This document shows, one piece after another, positions 42,572 through 51,742 of a stretch of DNA of 64,000 nucleotides. The notes under the pieces were generated by a model. The model was not told the origin of the DNA. It did no database searches and worked only from the letters and a program-made list of their open reading frames with translations. Source of the DNA: Oceanospirillum linum (GTDB lineage: Bacteria > Pseudomonadota > Gammaproteobacteria > Pseudomonadales > Halomonadaceae); NCBI RefSeq assembly GCF_900182785.1, contig NZ_FXTS01000006.1:62001-126000 (forward strand), in the 5' to 3' direction. A program made the position numbers and the translations under genes. Every line of letters starts with the position of its first letter. The first letter of the stretch is position 1.

Positions 42572-42811
42572 GGTCTTGATTCCGTTTTTCCTAAGTCAGT
42601 CTCAGGTGTATTCATTGAGGCAGCCAGCTTTGTTCAGCTACGCCGCGATTGATGAACTCATTGTAGATGTGTTGGATTGCCATGATAATAGGTATTAAAT
42701 GCTATTCACTGTTTCTTTTTAGTTGACAATCTTATGGCTAAATAAATGTCCTATTGCGTTTATTTACGTTTTAAGCCGATTGTCTGGTGCTGTTGCTGGT
42801 TAGGAAAGAGT

Positions 42812-43714
42812 ATGGATAAATATACAGCTATGCAGGTTTATTGCCGTGTTGTTGAGTTGGAAAGCTTTGCTGCCACGGGGCGTAGCCTGGGTATATCTAC
42901 TGCTATGGTGAGTAAACATATCGCAGCCCTTGAGAAAGAGCTGGGCATTCGCCTGCTGAATCGTACCACCCGTCGGGTCAACCCCACCGATGAAGGTATC
43001 TATTACTATAATCGGTGTCGGACGCTGCTGAGTGAGATCGATGAGCTGGAATCTTCGGTTACCCAGCAGGGACATGATCCAAGAGGACTGTTGCGGCTGA
43101 CCGCTCCTATGGATTTTACCCTGTTGCATCTGATTGAGCCGATTCAGGCATTTCAGAAAGCGTACCCTCTGGTTCGGATCGAGCTGGAGCTGGATGACCG
43201 CCAACGTAACCTGACCGCTGACAACTTTGATGTTGCTATCCGTATTGCCAATCTGGCCGATTCCAGCCTGGTCGCCCGCAAGCTGACCCAGTGCCGGGGC
43301 GGTGTCTATGCCTCACCGGAATACCTGAAAGAGAATGGTACACCGGCATCACTCCAGGATCTGCAGCAGCACCGTTGTTTACTGTATACCTACCTGACTC
43401 AGGACAGAAATTACTGGGTGTTTCTCGATAAAGATGGCCAGCGGCAGAAGGTACGAGTGAACTGGACACTGGCCGCAAATAATGGCCGTGCCCTATGTGA
43501 AGCCGCAGCCCAGGGGATGGGGATTATTCAGCAGCCGGACTTTATAGCAGCCCCTTTTGTTAAAGAGGGACGACTGATCCAACTGTTTGAGGATTATCCC
43601 AGGTACGACCTTAATGTATATGCGGTTTATCAGCATCGTCAGTTTCTGCCTGTCCGCATTGCGGCCTTTGTTGATTTTCTGCGGGACTACTTTGAGGGGT
43701 ATAAACGCTGGTAG
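42812..43714 (+). CDS. LysR-family transcriptional regulator
   Basis: 300 residues. N-terminal LysR winged helix (MQVYCRVVELESFAATGRSL, STAMVSKHIAALEKELGIRLL, NRTTRRVNPTDEG), then the two-lobed effector domain starting RGLLRLTAPMDF. ATG 42812 has TAGGAAAGAG; the longer frame is not needed. It is divergent from yceI, which may be its target, by position only. It matches the group of LysR regulators near YceI/cytochrome b561 or oxidoreductase genes. Confidence 0.9.
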   Translation: MDKYTAMQVYCRVVELESFAATGRSLGISTAMVSKHIAALEKELGIRLLNRTTRRVNPTDEGIYYYNRCRTLLSEIDELESSVTQQGHDPRGLLRLTAPMDFTLLHLIEPIQAFQKAYPLVRIELELDDRQRNLTADNFDVAIRIANLADSSLVARKLTQCRGGVYASPEYLKENGTPASLQDLQQHRCLLYTYLTQDRNYWVFLDKDGQRQKVRVNWTLAANNGRALCEAAAQGMGIIQQPDFIAAPFVKEGRLIQLFEDYPRYDLNVYAVYQHRQFLPVRIAAFVDFLRDYFEGYKRW

Positions 43715-43737
43715 GTAGCACTCCTGTTTTTGGCTAA

Positions 43738-45567
43738 CTACTCTTCTCCGAGGAAGCCGCCGGTCTGGTGCGCCCAAAGTTGAGCATAGATGCCGCCTTG
43801 CTCAATCAGTTCAGCGTGGCTGCCCTGCTCCACAACCTCACCTTTATCAAGTACGACTAAGCGATCCAGGGCGGCGATAGTGGATAGGCGGTGGGCGATG
43901 GCGATCACGGTTTTACCTTCCATCAGGGCGTAGAGACTAGCCTGAATAGCTGCTTCTACTTCAGAGTCCAGCGCTGAAGTGGCTTCATCCAGTAGCAGAA
44001 TCGGAGCATCTTTCAGCAGTACCCGGGCGATGGCGATACGCTGGCGCTGACCACCGGAAAGTTTTACACCCCGTTCACCCACATGGGCATCATATCCCTT
44101 GCGGCCTTTTGGGTCTGTTAGGCTAAGAATAAACTCGTGGGCTTCAGCCTTTTTTGCTGCAGCTATCATCTCTTCTTCGCTGGCATCCGGGCGACCGTAA
44201 AGAATGTTGTCCCTTACCGAGCGATGCAACAGGGAGGTGTCCTGGGTCACCATACCGATCTGGGCGCGCAGACTGTCCTGAGTGACCTCGCGAACATCCT
44301 GACCGTCCACCCTGATCTGGCCGGATTCAACATCGAAAAAGCGCATCAGCAGATTCACCAGCGTTGATTTTCCGGCACCGGAGCGACCCACAAGACCCAC
44401 TTTTTCCCCGGGCCGGATATTCAGGTTCAGCTGGGGAATTACAGGCTTGTCCTCGCCATAGTGGAAGACCACATCCTGATAATCGATGCCCCCGTTATCC
44501 ACGGTCAGACGTTTGGCTTCTGGCTTATCCTGCACCTGCAGAGGTTTGGACAGGGTGTTCATGCCGTCCACGGCAGTACCGATATTCTCAAACAGGGCGC
44601 TGATCTCCCACATGACCCAATGGGACATGCCATTAAGGCGCAGCGCCAGGGCGATAGAGATCGCAATTGCACCGACACCTACCAGCTCTTCCATCCAAAG
44701 CCAGATTGATAATGCGGCGATGGAAAAGGCTAACAGGTGGTTGATACTTTGCACCCAGAAATTCAGCCAGGTCACCAGACGCATCTGTTGATAAACCGTA
44801 CCGATAAACTGATCCATGCCTTCACGGGCAAACTCCGCCTCACGATTGGTGTGGGAGAAGAGTTTTACTGTGGCGATATTCGTGTAGGAATCGACAATAC
44901 GGCCACTCATCAGCGAGCGTGCATCGGCCTGCTCTGTAGAGATCGCTTTCAGCTTGGGCACAAAGTAAACCTGAACTGAAATATAGAGTGCTAACCAGAT
45001 CAGCACCGGCATCATCAGCCGCCAGTCCGCTTGAGCCACCAGTACCAGCATAGCAATAAAGGAAACTGCAATATAAACCAGTACATTCAACAGCTTCATA
45101 ACAGATTCACGTACTGCCAGAGCAGTCTGCATCACCTTAGTGGCGATACGGCCGGCAAAGTCGTTGGAATAGAAAGAAACACTCTGCTTCAGTAGGTAGC
45201 GATGGGCCTGCCAGCGAATGACCATCGGAAAGTTTCCCAACAGACTCTGGTGTATCACCAGTGAGTGCAAAAGACCTGTTAATGGCAGGGCGACCAGGGG
45301 CACCAGTGCCATCCAAAATAGGGTCGAGGCTTCCTGTTCCAGAAAGGTTTTCGGGTCCTGGGCCGACAGCCAGTCTACCAACTGACCCATAAAGCCAAAC
45401 AGGGTCACTTCCAGCACGGCAACCCCTGCGGTCAGCACGGCCATAAGAATCAGCGGTAGGCCCATACCCTTGGTGTAATGCAAAATAAACTGCAGAAGTT
45501 TCGCGGGTGGTTGTTGAGGCTCTTCTACAGGAAAAGCAGAAATCAGGCGTTCAAAAAATGCAAACAT
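43738..45567 (-). CDS. ABC exporter, fused membrane and ATPase domains
   Basis: 609 residues. A type 1 exporter: six membrane segments in the first 330 residues, then an ATPase with Walker A VGRSGAGKSTL, Q-loop, signature VKLSGGQRQRIAIARVLL, Walker B ILLLDEATSALD and a late AHRLSTI. It probably works as a homodimer to export a lipid, drug or peptide. It stands alone, 23 bp from the convergent LysR gene. The substrate is unknown. Confidence 0.9.
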   Translation of the reverse strand: MFAFFERLISAFPVEEPQQPPAKLLQFILHYTKGMGLPLILMAVLTAGVAVLEVTLFGFMGQLVDWLSAQDPKTFLEQEASTLFWMALVPLVALPLTGLLHSLVIHQSLLGNFPMVIRWQAHRYLLKQSVSFYSNDFAGRIATKVMQTALAVRESVMKLLNVLVYIAVSFIAMLVLVAQADWRLMMPVLIWLALYISVQVYFVPKLKAISTEQADARSLMSGRIVDSYTNIATVKLFSHTNREAEFAREGMDQFIGTVYQQMRLVTWLNFWVQSINHLLAFSIAALSIWLWMEELVGVGAIAISIALALRLNGMSHWVMWEISALFENIGTAVDGMNTLSKPLQVQDKPEAKRLTVDNGGIDYQDVVFHYGEDKPVIPQLNLNIRPGEKVGLVGRSGAGKSTLVNLLMRFFDVESGQIRVDGQDVREVTQDSLRAQIGMVTQDTSLLHRSVRDNILYGRPDASEEEMIAAAKKAEAHEFILSLTDPKGRKGYDAHVGERGVKLSGGQRQRIAIARVLLKDAPILLLDEATSALDSEVEAAIQASLYALMEGKTVIAIAHRLSTIAALDRLVVLDKGEVVEQGSHAELIEQGGIYAQLWAHQTGGFLGEE

Positions 45568-45851
45568 AGCCGTACTCGTGTTGAACTGGTTTCAGGTACT
45601 CAGATTGTCGGCCCAGACCTTTGGGCGGGTCTTCAGCGACCTGGGAAGGGTTCGTGCATGATAGAGTAATCGGAAAGACATTCCAGCCTAAAAGAGAGAA
45701 TCCTTTAGTCTGTAGGGGGAAAAAATTAATCGGCCATACACACTTATGAAATTGTTCATAGTTGCAATGATGAAGTATGCGATGTAACAACAATGTGAGA
45801 TATACAAAGGGGCATATTTGGATGAAAAGCAGAAAAAGATTCGATTCAGAC

Positions 45852-45879
45852 TTTTGTCTGGGACACACTTCTGTATAAT
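45852..45879 (+). promoter_or_regulatory. Likely sigma-70 promoter for yhhQ
   Basis: TTTTGT (45852-45857), 16-bp spacer, TATAAT (45874-45879). It would give a leader of about 180 bases ending at the yhhQ start. That leader carries an inverted repeat (45910-45940), another (CCGCTGT/ACAGCGG near 45966-45994) and the riboswitch at 46026. Confidence 0.6.
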
Positions 45880-45909
45880 TCGCGGCCGTCATACCGGAAG
45901 GCTGAGGTA

Positions 45910-45940
45910 AAGCAAGTAAGGCTTTTTAATGTACTTGCTT
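45910..45940 (+). repeat. Inverted repeat in the yhhQ leader
   Basis: AAGCAAGTA (45910-45918) and TACTTGCTT (45932-45940) are perfect 9-bp arms around 13 bases that include GGCTTTTTAATG. In RNA it would form a leader stem, possibly an early attenuator; as DNA it could bind a protein. Confidence 0.6.
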
Positions 45941-46025
45941 ACTTATCAACAGCCCCGCAGTGCAGCCGCTGTCCACAAAAGATATCAACAGCGGATGCTC
46001 TTGCTTTTCGGTTGTAAACGTTCAC

Positions 46026-46056
46026 TTGGGTTCCCTCACCCCAATCAATAAAAAGG
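46026..46056 (+). ncRNA. preQ1-I riboswitch aptamer
   Basis: The order matches the class I preQ1 aptamer: stem P1 TTGGG (46026-46030) with CCCAA (46040-46044); loop TTCCCTCAC whose CCT can pair with AGG at 46054-46056 to close the H-type pseudoknot; an A-rich tail TCAATAAAAAGG. The C just before CCCAA sits where the ligand-pairing cytosine is expected. The AGG strand is also the ribosome binding site of yhhQ (ATG 46065), so ligand would hide it. yhhQ imports queuosine precursors, as expected for this switch. Confidence 0.82.
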
Positions 46057-46064
46057 TAACACTC

Positions 46065-46733
46065 ATGAGTGCATTCTCGCCTGCCCAACAGCGCAAAGCG
46101 CTAACCTGGTTGGTGGCTTTCCATCTGCTGGTTATTATTTCCAGTAACTATCTGGTTCAAATACCCTTTACTCTATTTGGTTTCCATACCACCTGGGGTG
46201 CGTTCAGTTTTCCCTTTATCTTTCTGGCTACCGATCTGACCGTGCGGATTTTCGGGGCACCGATGGCGCGTAAGATCATCTTTAAAGTGATGCTGCCGGC
46301 ACTATTGGCTTCTTATGTCTTATCCGTACTCTTCTTTGAGGGGGCGTTTCAGGGCTTTGCTCAGCTAAGTGAGTTCAACCTGTTTGTCGCTCGAATCGCC
46401 ATTGCAAGCTTTATGGCGTATGTGTTGGGACAGATTCTGGATGTCCATGTTTTTAACCGCCTGCGTCGGGCAGGGCCGTGGTGGGTCGCACCTACTTTGT
46501 CTACCATTCTGGGAAATGCTCTGGATACACTGGCTTTCTTCTCCATTGCGTTTTATAAAAGCCCGGATGCCTTTATGGCGGCTAACTGGGTTGAGATAGC
46601 CACTCTGGATTATCTGTTTAAAATTGTTATCTCCCTTGTGCTGTTTATTCCTCTTTACGGCGTATTGCTCAATACCCTGAGTCGTAAGCTGACTCAGGTT
46701 GGTGATGAGCTGAAAACACAGCAGGCGCTTTAA
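46065..46733 (+). CDS. yhhQ: Queuosine precursor transporter
   Basis: 222 residues, six membrane segments, YhhQ/COG1738 family: ISSNYLVQIPFTLFGFHTTWG, FPFIFLATDLTVRIFG, and ASFMAYVLGQILDVHVFNRLR with ILGNALDTLAFFSIAF. It brings 7-cyano-7-deazaguanine or preQ1 into the cell for tRNA queuosine. ATG 46065 is set by the AAAAGG site inside the riboswitch. The frame continues upstream to 45960 but would read through the aptamer. It ends at a strong terminator. Confidence 0.92.
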   Translation: MSAFSPAQQRKALTWLVAFHLLVIISSNYLVQIPFTLFGFHTTWGAFSFPFIFLATDLTVRIFGAPMARKIIFKVMLPALLASYVLSVLFFEGAFQGFAQLSEFNLFVARIAIASFMAYVLGQILDVHVFNRLRRAGPWWVAPTLSTILGNALDTLAFFSIAFYKSPDAFMAANWVEIATLDYLFKIVISLVLFIPLYGVLLNTLSRKLTQVGDELKTQQAL

Positions 46734-46770
46734 TCGTCGATTGCTACAGAGAAAGAACTGAGGGGTTCCG

Positions 46771-46804
46771 AAAGCGGCTTAACGCAGGTTAAGCCGCTTT
46801 TTTT
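46771..46804 (+). terminator. Intrinsic terminator after yhhQ
   Basis: AAAGCGGCTTAAC, GCAG loop, GTTAAGCCGCTTT then more T. A 13-bp perfect stem. Confidence 0.93.
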
Positions 46805-46865
46805 GTGTTTGCCATTGAAGCAGGCTGACAATTATCAGAGCTAAAAATAGCGCTGCTATACTTTA

Positions 46866-48446
46866 TTACCTATGATTTAAACTGATAGTAAAGTGGCGTG
46901 TCAGGAGGTCAAGGCTGTCTAAGTGGCGCCCCAGTTTTTCACCGTGCACATTAAAAGCTTGATTTGACTCTACTGCTAAGTCTGCACTTGATTGAACGAC
47001 ATTCATCAGTTGCCCGGTTTCCGCACTGATAGCTGATTGCTCAACCATTGAACTGTCGACGTCGCTGACCAGGTCGAAAATATTTTGTACAGAAGACAGT
47101 ATTAGCTGAAAAGCTTTATCGGTTTCATCGGCTTGTATAACCGTTGCCTCTGAAACTTCGACCCCTTCTCCAATAGAGGTAACGCAGGCAACAGTTCCTG
47201 TTTTGAGCTCTGCGATGATATCTCTAATATCTTGGGTAGACTCTTGTGTTCTGTGTGCCAGGCTTCTTACTTCATCTGCAACGACAGCAAAACCTCTTCC
47301 TGTTTCACCTGCTCTTGCTGCTTCTATCGCAGCATTTAATGCAAGTAAATTTGTTTGGTCTGCTATCTCAGTAATTACGTCAATAACTTTACCGATATTC
47401 TCACTACGTTCAGCCAGTTCGCCTACGGTATTACGTGTTTGTTCAAGTGTCTTCGCCAGCTGATTTATTGAACTTACCATTAAGCCTAATTGTTCCCGCC
47501 CTTTCACTGTTGCTTCTCTGGACCCCTTAACAGCAGTTAGAGTACTTGATGACGCGTCAGCAACTTTTTCCTGGCTGGCTAACATTTTATCCATTGCAAG
47601 TGATATTTCTTTAACATGCTGCTCCTGGCCTGATACAGCATCTGATGCATCCTGAACACAGTTATCAGAGCGATTTTTTGATCGTCTTATATAAAAACAA
47701 GTATTATCTAATCTGGCAATGATTGCTCTCATTTCAGTCATTCTTGTCGTTAAAGCGAAGTTAAATACGCCTAACTCATCATTACGGCCTGTAAACAAAT
47801 ATGTGAGAACTGGGTGTCCCGATATTTTTTTACATTCATCCTGAATTGACCTGAACGGTGCAAATAGATAATGAACTATTGCTATTGAAAATAGTGATGA
47901 TATTGCTATTATTAATGCTTGATTGTATTCTTTATTTGTTATGTTTAATAAGGCAATAATTATAAATGGTATTATTGATGATATTTTTACCTTATTTTCC
48001 CATGATAATACGAAGGAATTACCTGCTGGTTTTTTGTTTTCTAACCATTTTGCATACTCAATTTCGGCTCTTTCCTTTGCTTCTTTGGAAGGCAAGCTCC
48101 TAACAGACTGATACTCTATAACATTACCACTTTTATCCAAAATAGGTGTCACATATGCATCTACCCAGTAGTAATCCCCATTTTTACATTTATTTTTAAC
48201 CATCCCGCGCCATGAGCGACCAGATTTTATTGTACTCCAGAGATCAGAAAAAGCTTCTTTTGGCATAGAGGGGTGTCTGATTATATTGTGATGCTGTCCA
48301 ATGAGCTCTGCTCTTGAGTACCCGGATACTTTCACAAAGTCATCATTTACAAATGTAATATCTCCCTGAAGGTCTGTTGTTGTAATTAGTTTTTCGTCAA
48401 CAGAGAATGTGACTTCATTTCCACTTTTTTTCATGCTATTTCTCAT
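46866..48446 (-). CDS. Aer-type chemoreceptor with PAS domain, AT-rich
   Basis: 526 residues from ATG 48446: PAS domain about 20-120 (ITFVNDDFVKVSGYSRAEL, KNKCKNGDYYWVDAYVTP), a membrane hairpin near 160-200, then the signalling coiled coil with tip EIADQTNLLALNAAIEAARA. It parallels the receptor at 16395, and the start was chosen to give the same distance to the PAS core; ATG 48476 and 48434 are alternatives. The 5' half and upstream region are much richer in A+T than the neighbours, suggesting recent transfer or recombination of that part. Confidence 0.9.
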   Translation of the reverse strand: MRNSMKKSGNEVTFSVDEKLITTTDLQGDITFVNDDFVKVSGYSRAELIGQHHNIIRHPSMPKEAFSDLWSTIKSGRSWRGMVKNKCKNGDYYWVDAYVTPILDKSGNVIEYQSVRSLPSKEAKERAEIEYAKWLENKKPAGNSFVLSWENKVKISSIIPFIIIALLNITNKEYNQALIIAISSLFSIAIVHYLFAPFRSIQDECKKISGHPVLTYLFTGRNDELGVFNFALTTRMTEMRAIIARLDNTCFYIRRSKNRSDNCVQDASDAVSGQEQHVKEISLAMDKMLASQEKVADASSSTLTAVKGSREATVKGREQLGLMVSSINQLAKTLEQTRNTVGELAERSENIGKVIDVITEIADQTNLLALNAAIEAARAGETGRGFAVVADEVRSLAHRTQESTQDIRDIIAELKTGTVACVTSIGEGVEVSEATVIQADETDKAFQLILSSVQNIFDLVSDVDSSMVEQSAISAETGQLMNVVQSSADLAVESNQAFNVHGEKLGRHLDSLDLLTRHFTISLNHR

Positions 48447-48476
48447 GATTTTTTCTATATAGGATGTTGCCAGCAT

Positions 48477-49114
48477 AGCGTTTTTTTATAAAGATATGTT
48501 ATATGTAAATTTCAATATAGAATAACGTTATACTGAGAGGAGAGTTGTTGCCAGTTTGCATATTTTTTAATTTCCAAAGTGGAATAAAATTTTATACATT
48601 AGGTAAATCTGTTTTATCCTGTTGGCACTTTATCCAGTGCTCTATTTTTCTCGCATTTAGATACTATAATAACTGTAATGTCTTGTATATCATGCGAGGT
48701 ATTTTTTTAAAAAATAATTGGGGGTCAGGAAATATAAGGCTATATTTAGAGTAATAATTCTAATTATGGCGTGGGATTAATACAGGTAGCTAACCTAAAG
48801 ATAAGAATTACCAGTTATGCCTTTTATATCGTTGTAGTACTGTTGCTAAATAGATCGTCATTCAGAACTCTGGTATTGAAGGCATATCATGACAAACGTC
48901 TTCCGTGATCAATACGGGTACTCAGTATTTCAGTTTTCATGATGTATTGCAGAGTTTTGCATATGCAGAAAATGTAGCATTTTTCCGATGAAGTAGATTC
49001 AGGAAATCTCTCTTAAACCTTTTCCGCTTTTTCTGTTCCAAGACTCTCAATCCTGCAAGGAAATGACCGGTACAACTATTAGTTCCGGTCTGGCAACTGG
49101 CAATGAGGTCTTTT
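48477..49114. other. AT-rich gene-free region
   Basis: About 640 bp, clearly richer in A+T than the average of the window. A 69-codon frame at 48545-48754 has no ribosome site and an odd Cys/Phe-rich product. No insertion-sequence ends, tRNA or attachment-site repeats were recognised. Confidence 0.5.
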
Positions 49115-50050
49115 ATGAAACGTCGTGTTCTCGCTTTTCTGTTGTTGTTCATCACTGTCACCGCTTATGCCGAGCTGAGGAATTACTCCCTGACGCGCTC
49201 TGATGGCTCGGATCTTCACTATTACCTGTCTGCGGGCTCTGTGCCTAACACCGATACTTTACTGCTGATCTTACAGGGTTCGGACTGTAACAGTGTGACC
49301 CGTATCGACTCTATCTTTACCGATTACCGAAACGTCTGGCCGGAGGCGGATCTGTTGCTGGTGGAGAAATACGGTATTGATCGACAGTTGAGTTACAGCT
49401 CTGATGGTGAGCGACAAGATTGCCCGCAAGCGCATTTGAAAGGGGATAGCCCAAGGCAACGGGTTACTGATATCCGGCAGGTACTTGATCAGATTCAACA
49501 GAACAACCGCTATCCAAGGCTCATTGCCCTTGGTGGCAGTGAGGGGGCCGTTATCGCCAATCTGCTGGCCAGTGAACGAGAGGTCAGCGCCAGTATCGCC
49601 TTTAATGGTGGTGGTCGCTGGTTTAAGGATGATGTGCTGCACAGTATTCAACTGGAATCACCCAATCCAGAGGTTGCCAGAGAAGCGCTGGCCGGGTTTG
49701 AAGGTTTTAGTCAGCATATTCTGAATAGTCCTCCGACGGATCTTATTGTCAGTGGACATGCCTATGACTGGTGGCAACAAATGTTATCTCTTGATCAGCA
49801 GGCGGTATTGCAGCAGATTGAGTCCCCTGTGCTGCTGATTCAGTCAGGTCAGGATCGTTCGGTTTCTCCTGAAAAACAGGCGCAACTGATTGATGAGTTA
49901 AAGGCAGCGGGCAAAGACAATATCCACTATCTGACCTATGATGCACTGGATCATCAATTCAACAAGGCTGACGGTTCCAGTGACAGGAAAAGAGTTGTGG
50001 CGGATATCCGTCAATGGCTTAAAAAGTACTGCCTAACAGAGCCTATATAA
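49115..50050 (+). CDS. Secreted alpha/beta hydrolase
   Basis: 311 residues. Signal peptide (MKRRVLAFLLLFITVTAYA), then an alpha/beta hydrolase: LLLILQGSDCNSV as the oxyanion side, nucleophile motif GGSEG, acid in SGQDRSVSP and histidine in YDALDHQFN, completing the triad order Ser-Asp-His. Likely an esterase or peptidase-like enzyme of the periplasm; substrate unknown. ATG 49115 has GAGG upstream; ATG 49103 in frame has no ribosome site and would lengthen the signal peptide. Confidence 0.8.
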   Translation: MKRRVLAFLLLFITVTAYAELRNYSLTRSDGSDLHYYLSAGSVPNTDTLLLILQGSDCNSVTRIDSIFTDYRNVWPEADLLLVEKYGIDRQLSYSSDGERQDCPQAHLKGDSPRQRVTDIRQVLDQIQQNNRYPRLIALGGSEGAVIANLLASEREVSASIAFNGGGRWFKDDVLHSIQLESPNPEVAREALAGFEGFSQHILNSPPTDLIVSGHAYDWWQQMLSLDQQAVLQQIESPVLLIQSGQDRSVSPEKQAQLIDELKAAGKDNIHYLTYDALDHQFNKADGSSDRKRVVADIRQWLKKYCLTEPI

Positions 50051-50247
50051 CCGGTTGCATCGGTTGTGGCTGTCTCTCGATGAAGAGCTGCCCGTTGTAT
50101 AATGCGGGGGATGAGTTAGCCACAGAAGGGGCTGGGCCTGTGATTCTTGACCGGAATGGTGTGCCGGATTAATACCCTATAATAGATGAATTATAATGAA
50201 TGAAATAGTAACAAGCAGAATACTGCTTGTTACTATATAGGTGTATA

Positions 50248-51564
50248 TCAAAAGCTTCTGTTGATGGAGTTTCCGGTATGAGGTTCAAACTCAACAATAC
50301 CGATTAGATCCTGACCAAATATAAGATTTCCTGTATTTTTATTGAGCCGCATCGGGCCGTAATTAAGGGAGTTAATTTTCATCGGGCCACCCATACAAAG
50401 TGGGAACCAGTCCCAATCATACTTTGCACCACAACTCTTATGGGCAAGCAGATATTTATTCTTAGCCGGGTCATAGGCTGTAACGGTAACAGAGTTCATT
50501 TTTCCAGAAATCCAAAACACTTCACGCTTATCATCCCATACGACATGACGCCATGCCGGTGGCTTAGGGCCTTTTCGTGTTATCGCTTTTCGGTCACCGG
50601 TTTCAGGGTTTATTTCATAAAATGTCTTTTCACCTGAAGAGTGCGCATAAACCTTTCCATCATGGAAGGTGTAGCCCATCATAGTGCCACGCATATCAAA
50701 GCCACGGCCTTTTTTAAGCCCATCGTCACGCTGGCCGCTAAGTGTTAAGAAATCACATTTTTGTCCATCATTACTGATACGGGCAATACCAACACCGCCC
50801 ATTTTTATATTGCTGAACCCAATCAGGAATGAACCATCTTTGGGGTCAACTGCAAAACCTTCCTGAGTGTACTGAACATACTTTTGGGTTTCCCTGCGGA
50901 CTGTTTTTCTACCTGAAGGACATTGTCCGTATTTACCATTGCGCCCCTCCCAAACCAGAGAGCGATTACCGGTTTCAGGGTCAATTTTGAATACTCGTGC
51001 ACCACCGCCTGACTTACCTTGCTCGTAGCCGAAACCATACCAGAAGCCATCAGGGCCTGGCTTTATATCTTTAAGCTCGAAGAAGGAAGGGCCCTCTGCA
51101 ATCACCTTGTGACCATATTCATCCTGAGCATCACCGCTGATAAAGCGGCGTGACCAGTCGTCCATATTGTAAGCGACCACCAAGCCTTTTGACTCTTTTC
51201 CGGCGTCCCACTGTACGGATGCAATTAGTTCATTGTTATCATAGTCAATAAAGCCACCAGTAATTTGCGAGTTATAGAAGTTCGCAAATGAAGGCCCTTC
51301 ACCAATATTTACCCCCATATTTCTGGCAACTTCTGTGGGGCGCTGACAAACATGAATACCGCCGGTGTTACTCCGGTTTGTACCGCAACGACAATCCGCT
51401 GGCAGAGATGTTTTATGTTCTATCTGATGGGTTAGCGGGCAGCTTCTGTCAGCGTATGGGCTATTAGGATCAGTTAAAGATATTTCGTCAGAGAATGCAG
51501 GCCCCGACAATATAATAAGTACTGCGGGTAGTATTATTTTTTTGATTATCATGGGAGAGTCCAT
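50248..51564 (-). CDS. Secreted protein with propeller-like repeats, unidentified
   Basis: 438 residues. A signal peptide (MIIKKIILPAVLIILSG..AFS, start at 51564 or four codons later) is followed by a Cys-rich N-terminal part (RSCPLTHQIEH, DCRCGTN, HVCQRP) and then repeated strands typical of a beta propeller (ITGGFIDYDNNELIASVQWD, DGFWYGFGYEQGKSGGGARVFKIDPETGN, GFAVDPKDGSFLIGFSN, VYAHSSGEKTFYEINPETGD). The two DPETG/NPETG turns suggest repeat units. No catalytic motif is evident. It is alone, with convergent and divergent single genes around it. Confidence 0.7.
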   Translation of the reverse strand: MDSPMIIKKIILPAVLIILSGPAFSDEISLTDPNSPYADRSCPLTHQIEHKTSLPADCRCGTNRSNTGGIHVCQRPTEVARNMGVNIGEGPSFANFYNSQITGGFIDYDNNELIASVQWDAGKESKGLVVAYNMDDWSRRFISGDAQDEYGHKVIAEGPSFFELKDIKPGPDGFWYGFGYEQGKSGGGARVFKIDPETGNRSLVWEGRNGKYGQCPSGRKTVRRETQKYVQYTQEGFAVDPKDGSFLIGFSNIKMGGVGIARISNDGQKCDFLTLSGQRDDGLKKGRGFDMRGTMMGYTFHDGKVYAHSSGEKTFYEINPETGDRKAITRKGPKPPAWRHVVWDDKREVFWISGKMNSVTVTAYDPAKNKYLLAHKSCGAKYDWDWFPLCMGGPMKINSLNYGPMRLNKNTGNLIFGQDLIGIVEFEPHTGNSINRSF

Positions 51565-51742
51565 TTGATCATGAAGTTATTAATTCAGCCCTGCTGGCAG
51601 TGGCTGATTATATCCATATGAGTATTTAATTTTTGTTGAATCCGTCACAAATTAATTGACAGCATAATGAAGATCCATTCGTTCATTTATTACGTAAACT
51701 GCCTTTCAAATCGATAATTTTTAAGCAAGAGGGCTCCGGGGG

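Noticed and set aside
48545..48754. A 69-codon frame in the AT-rich gap
   Set aside because: No ribosome site, odd composition (many Cys, Phe and Tyr) and no partner gene. AT-rich DNA could still hide a gene, so the rejection is mild.
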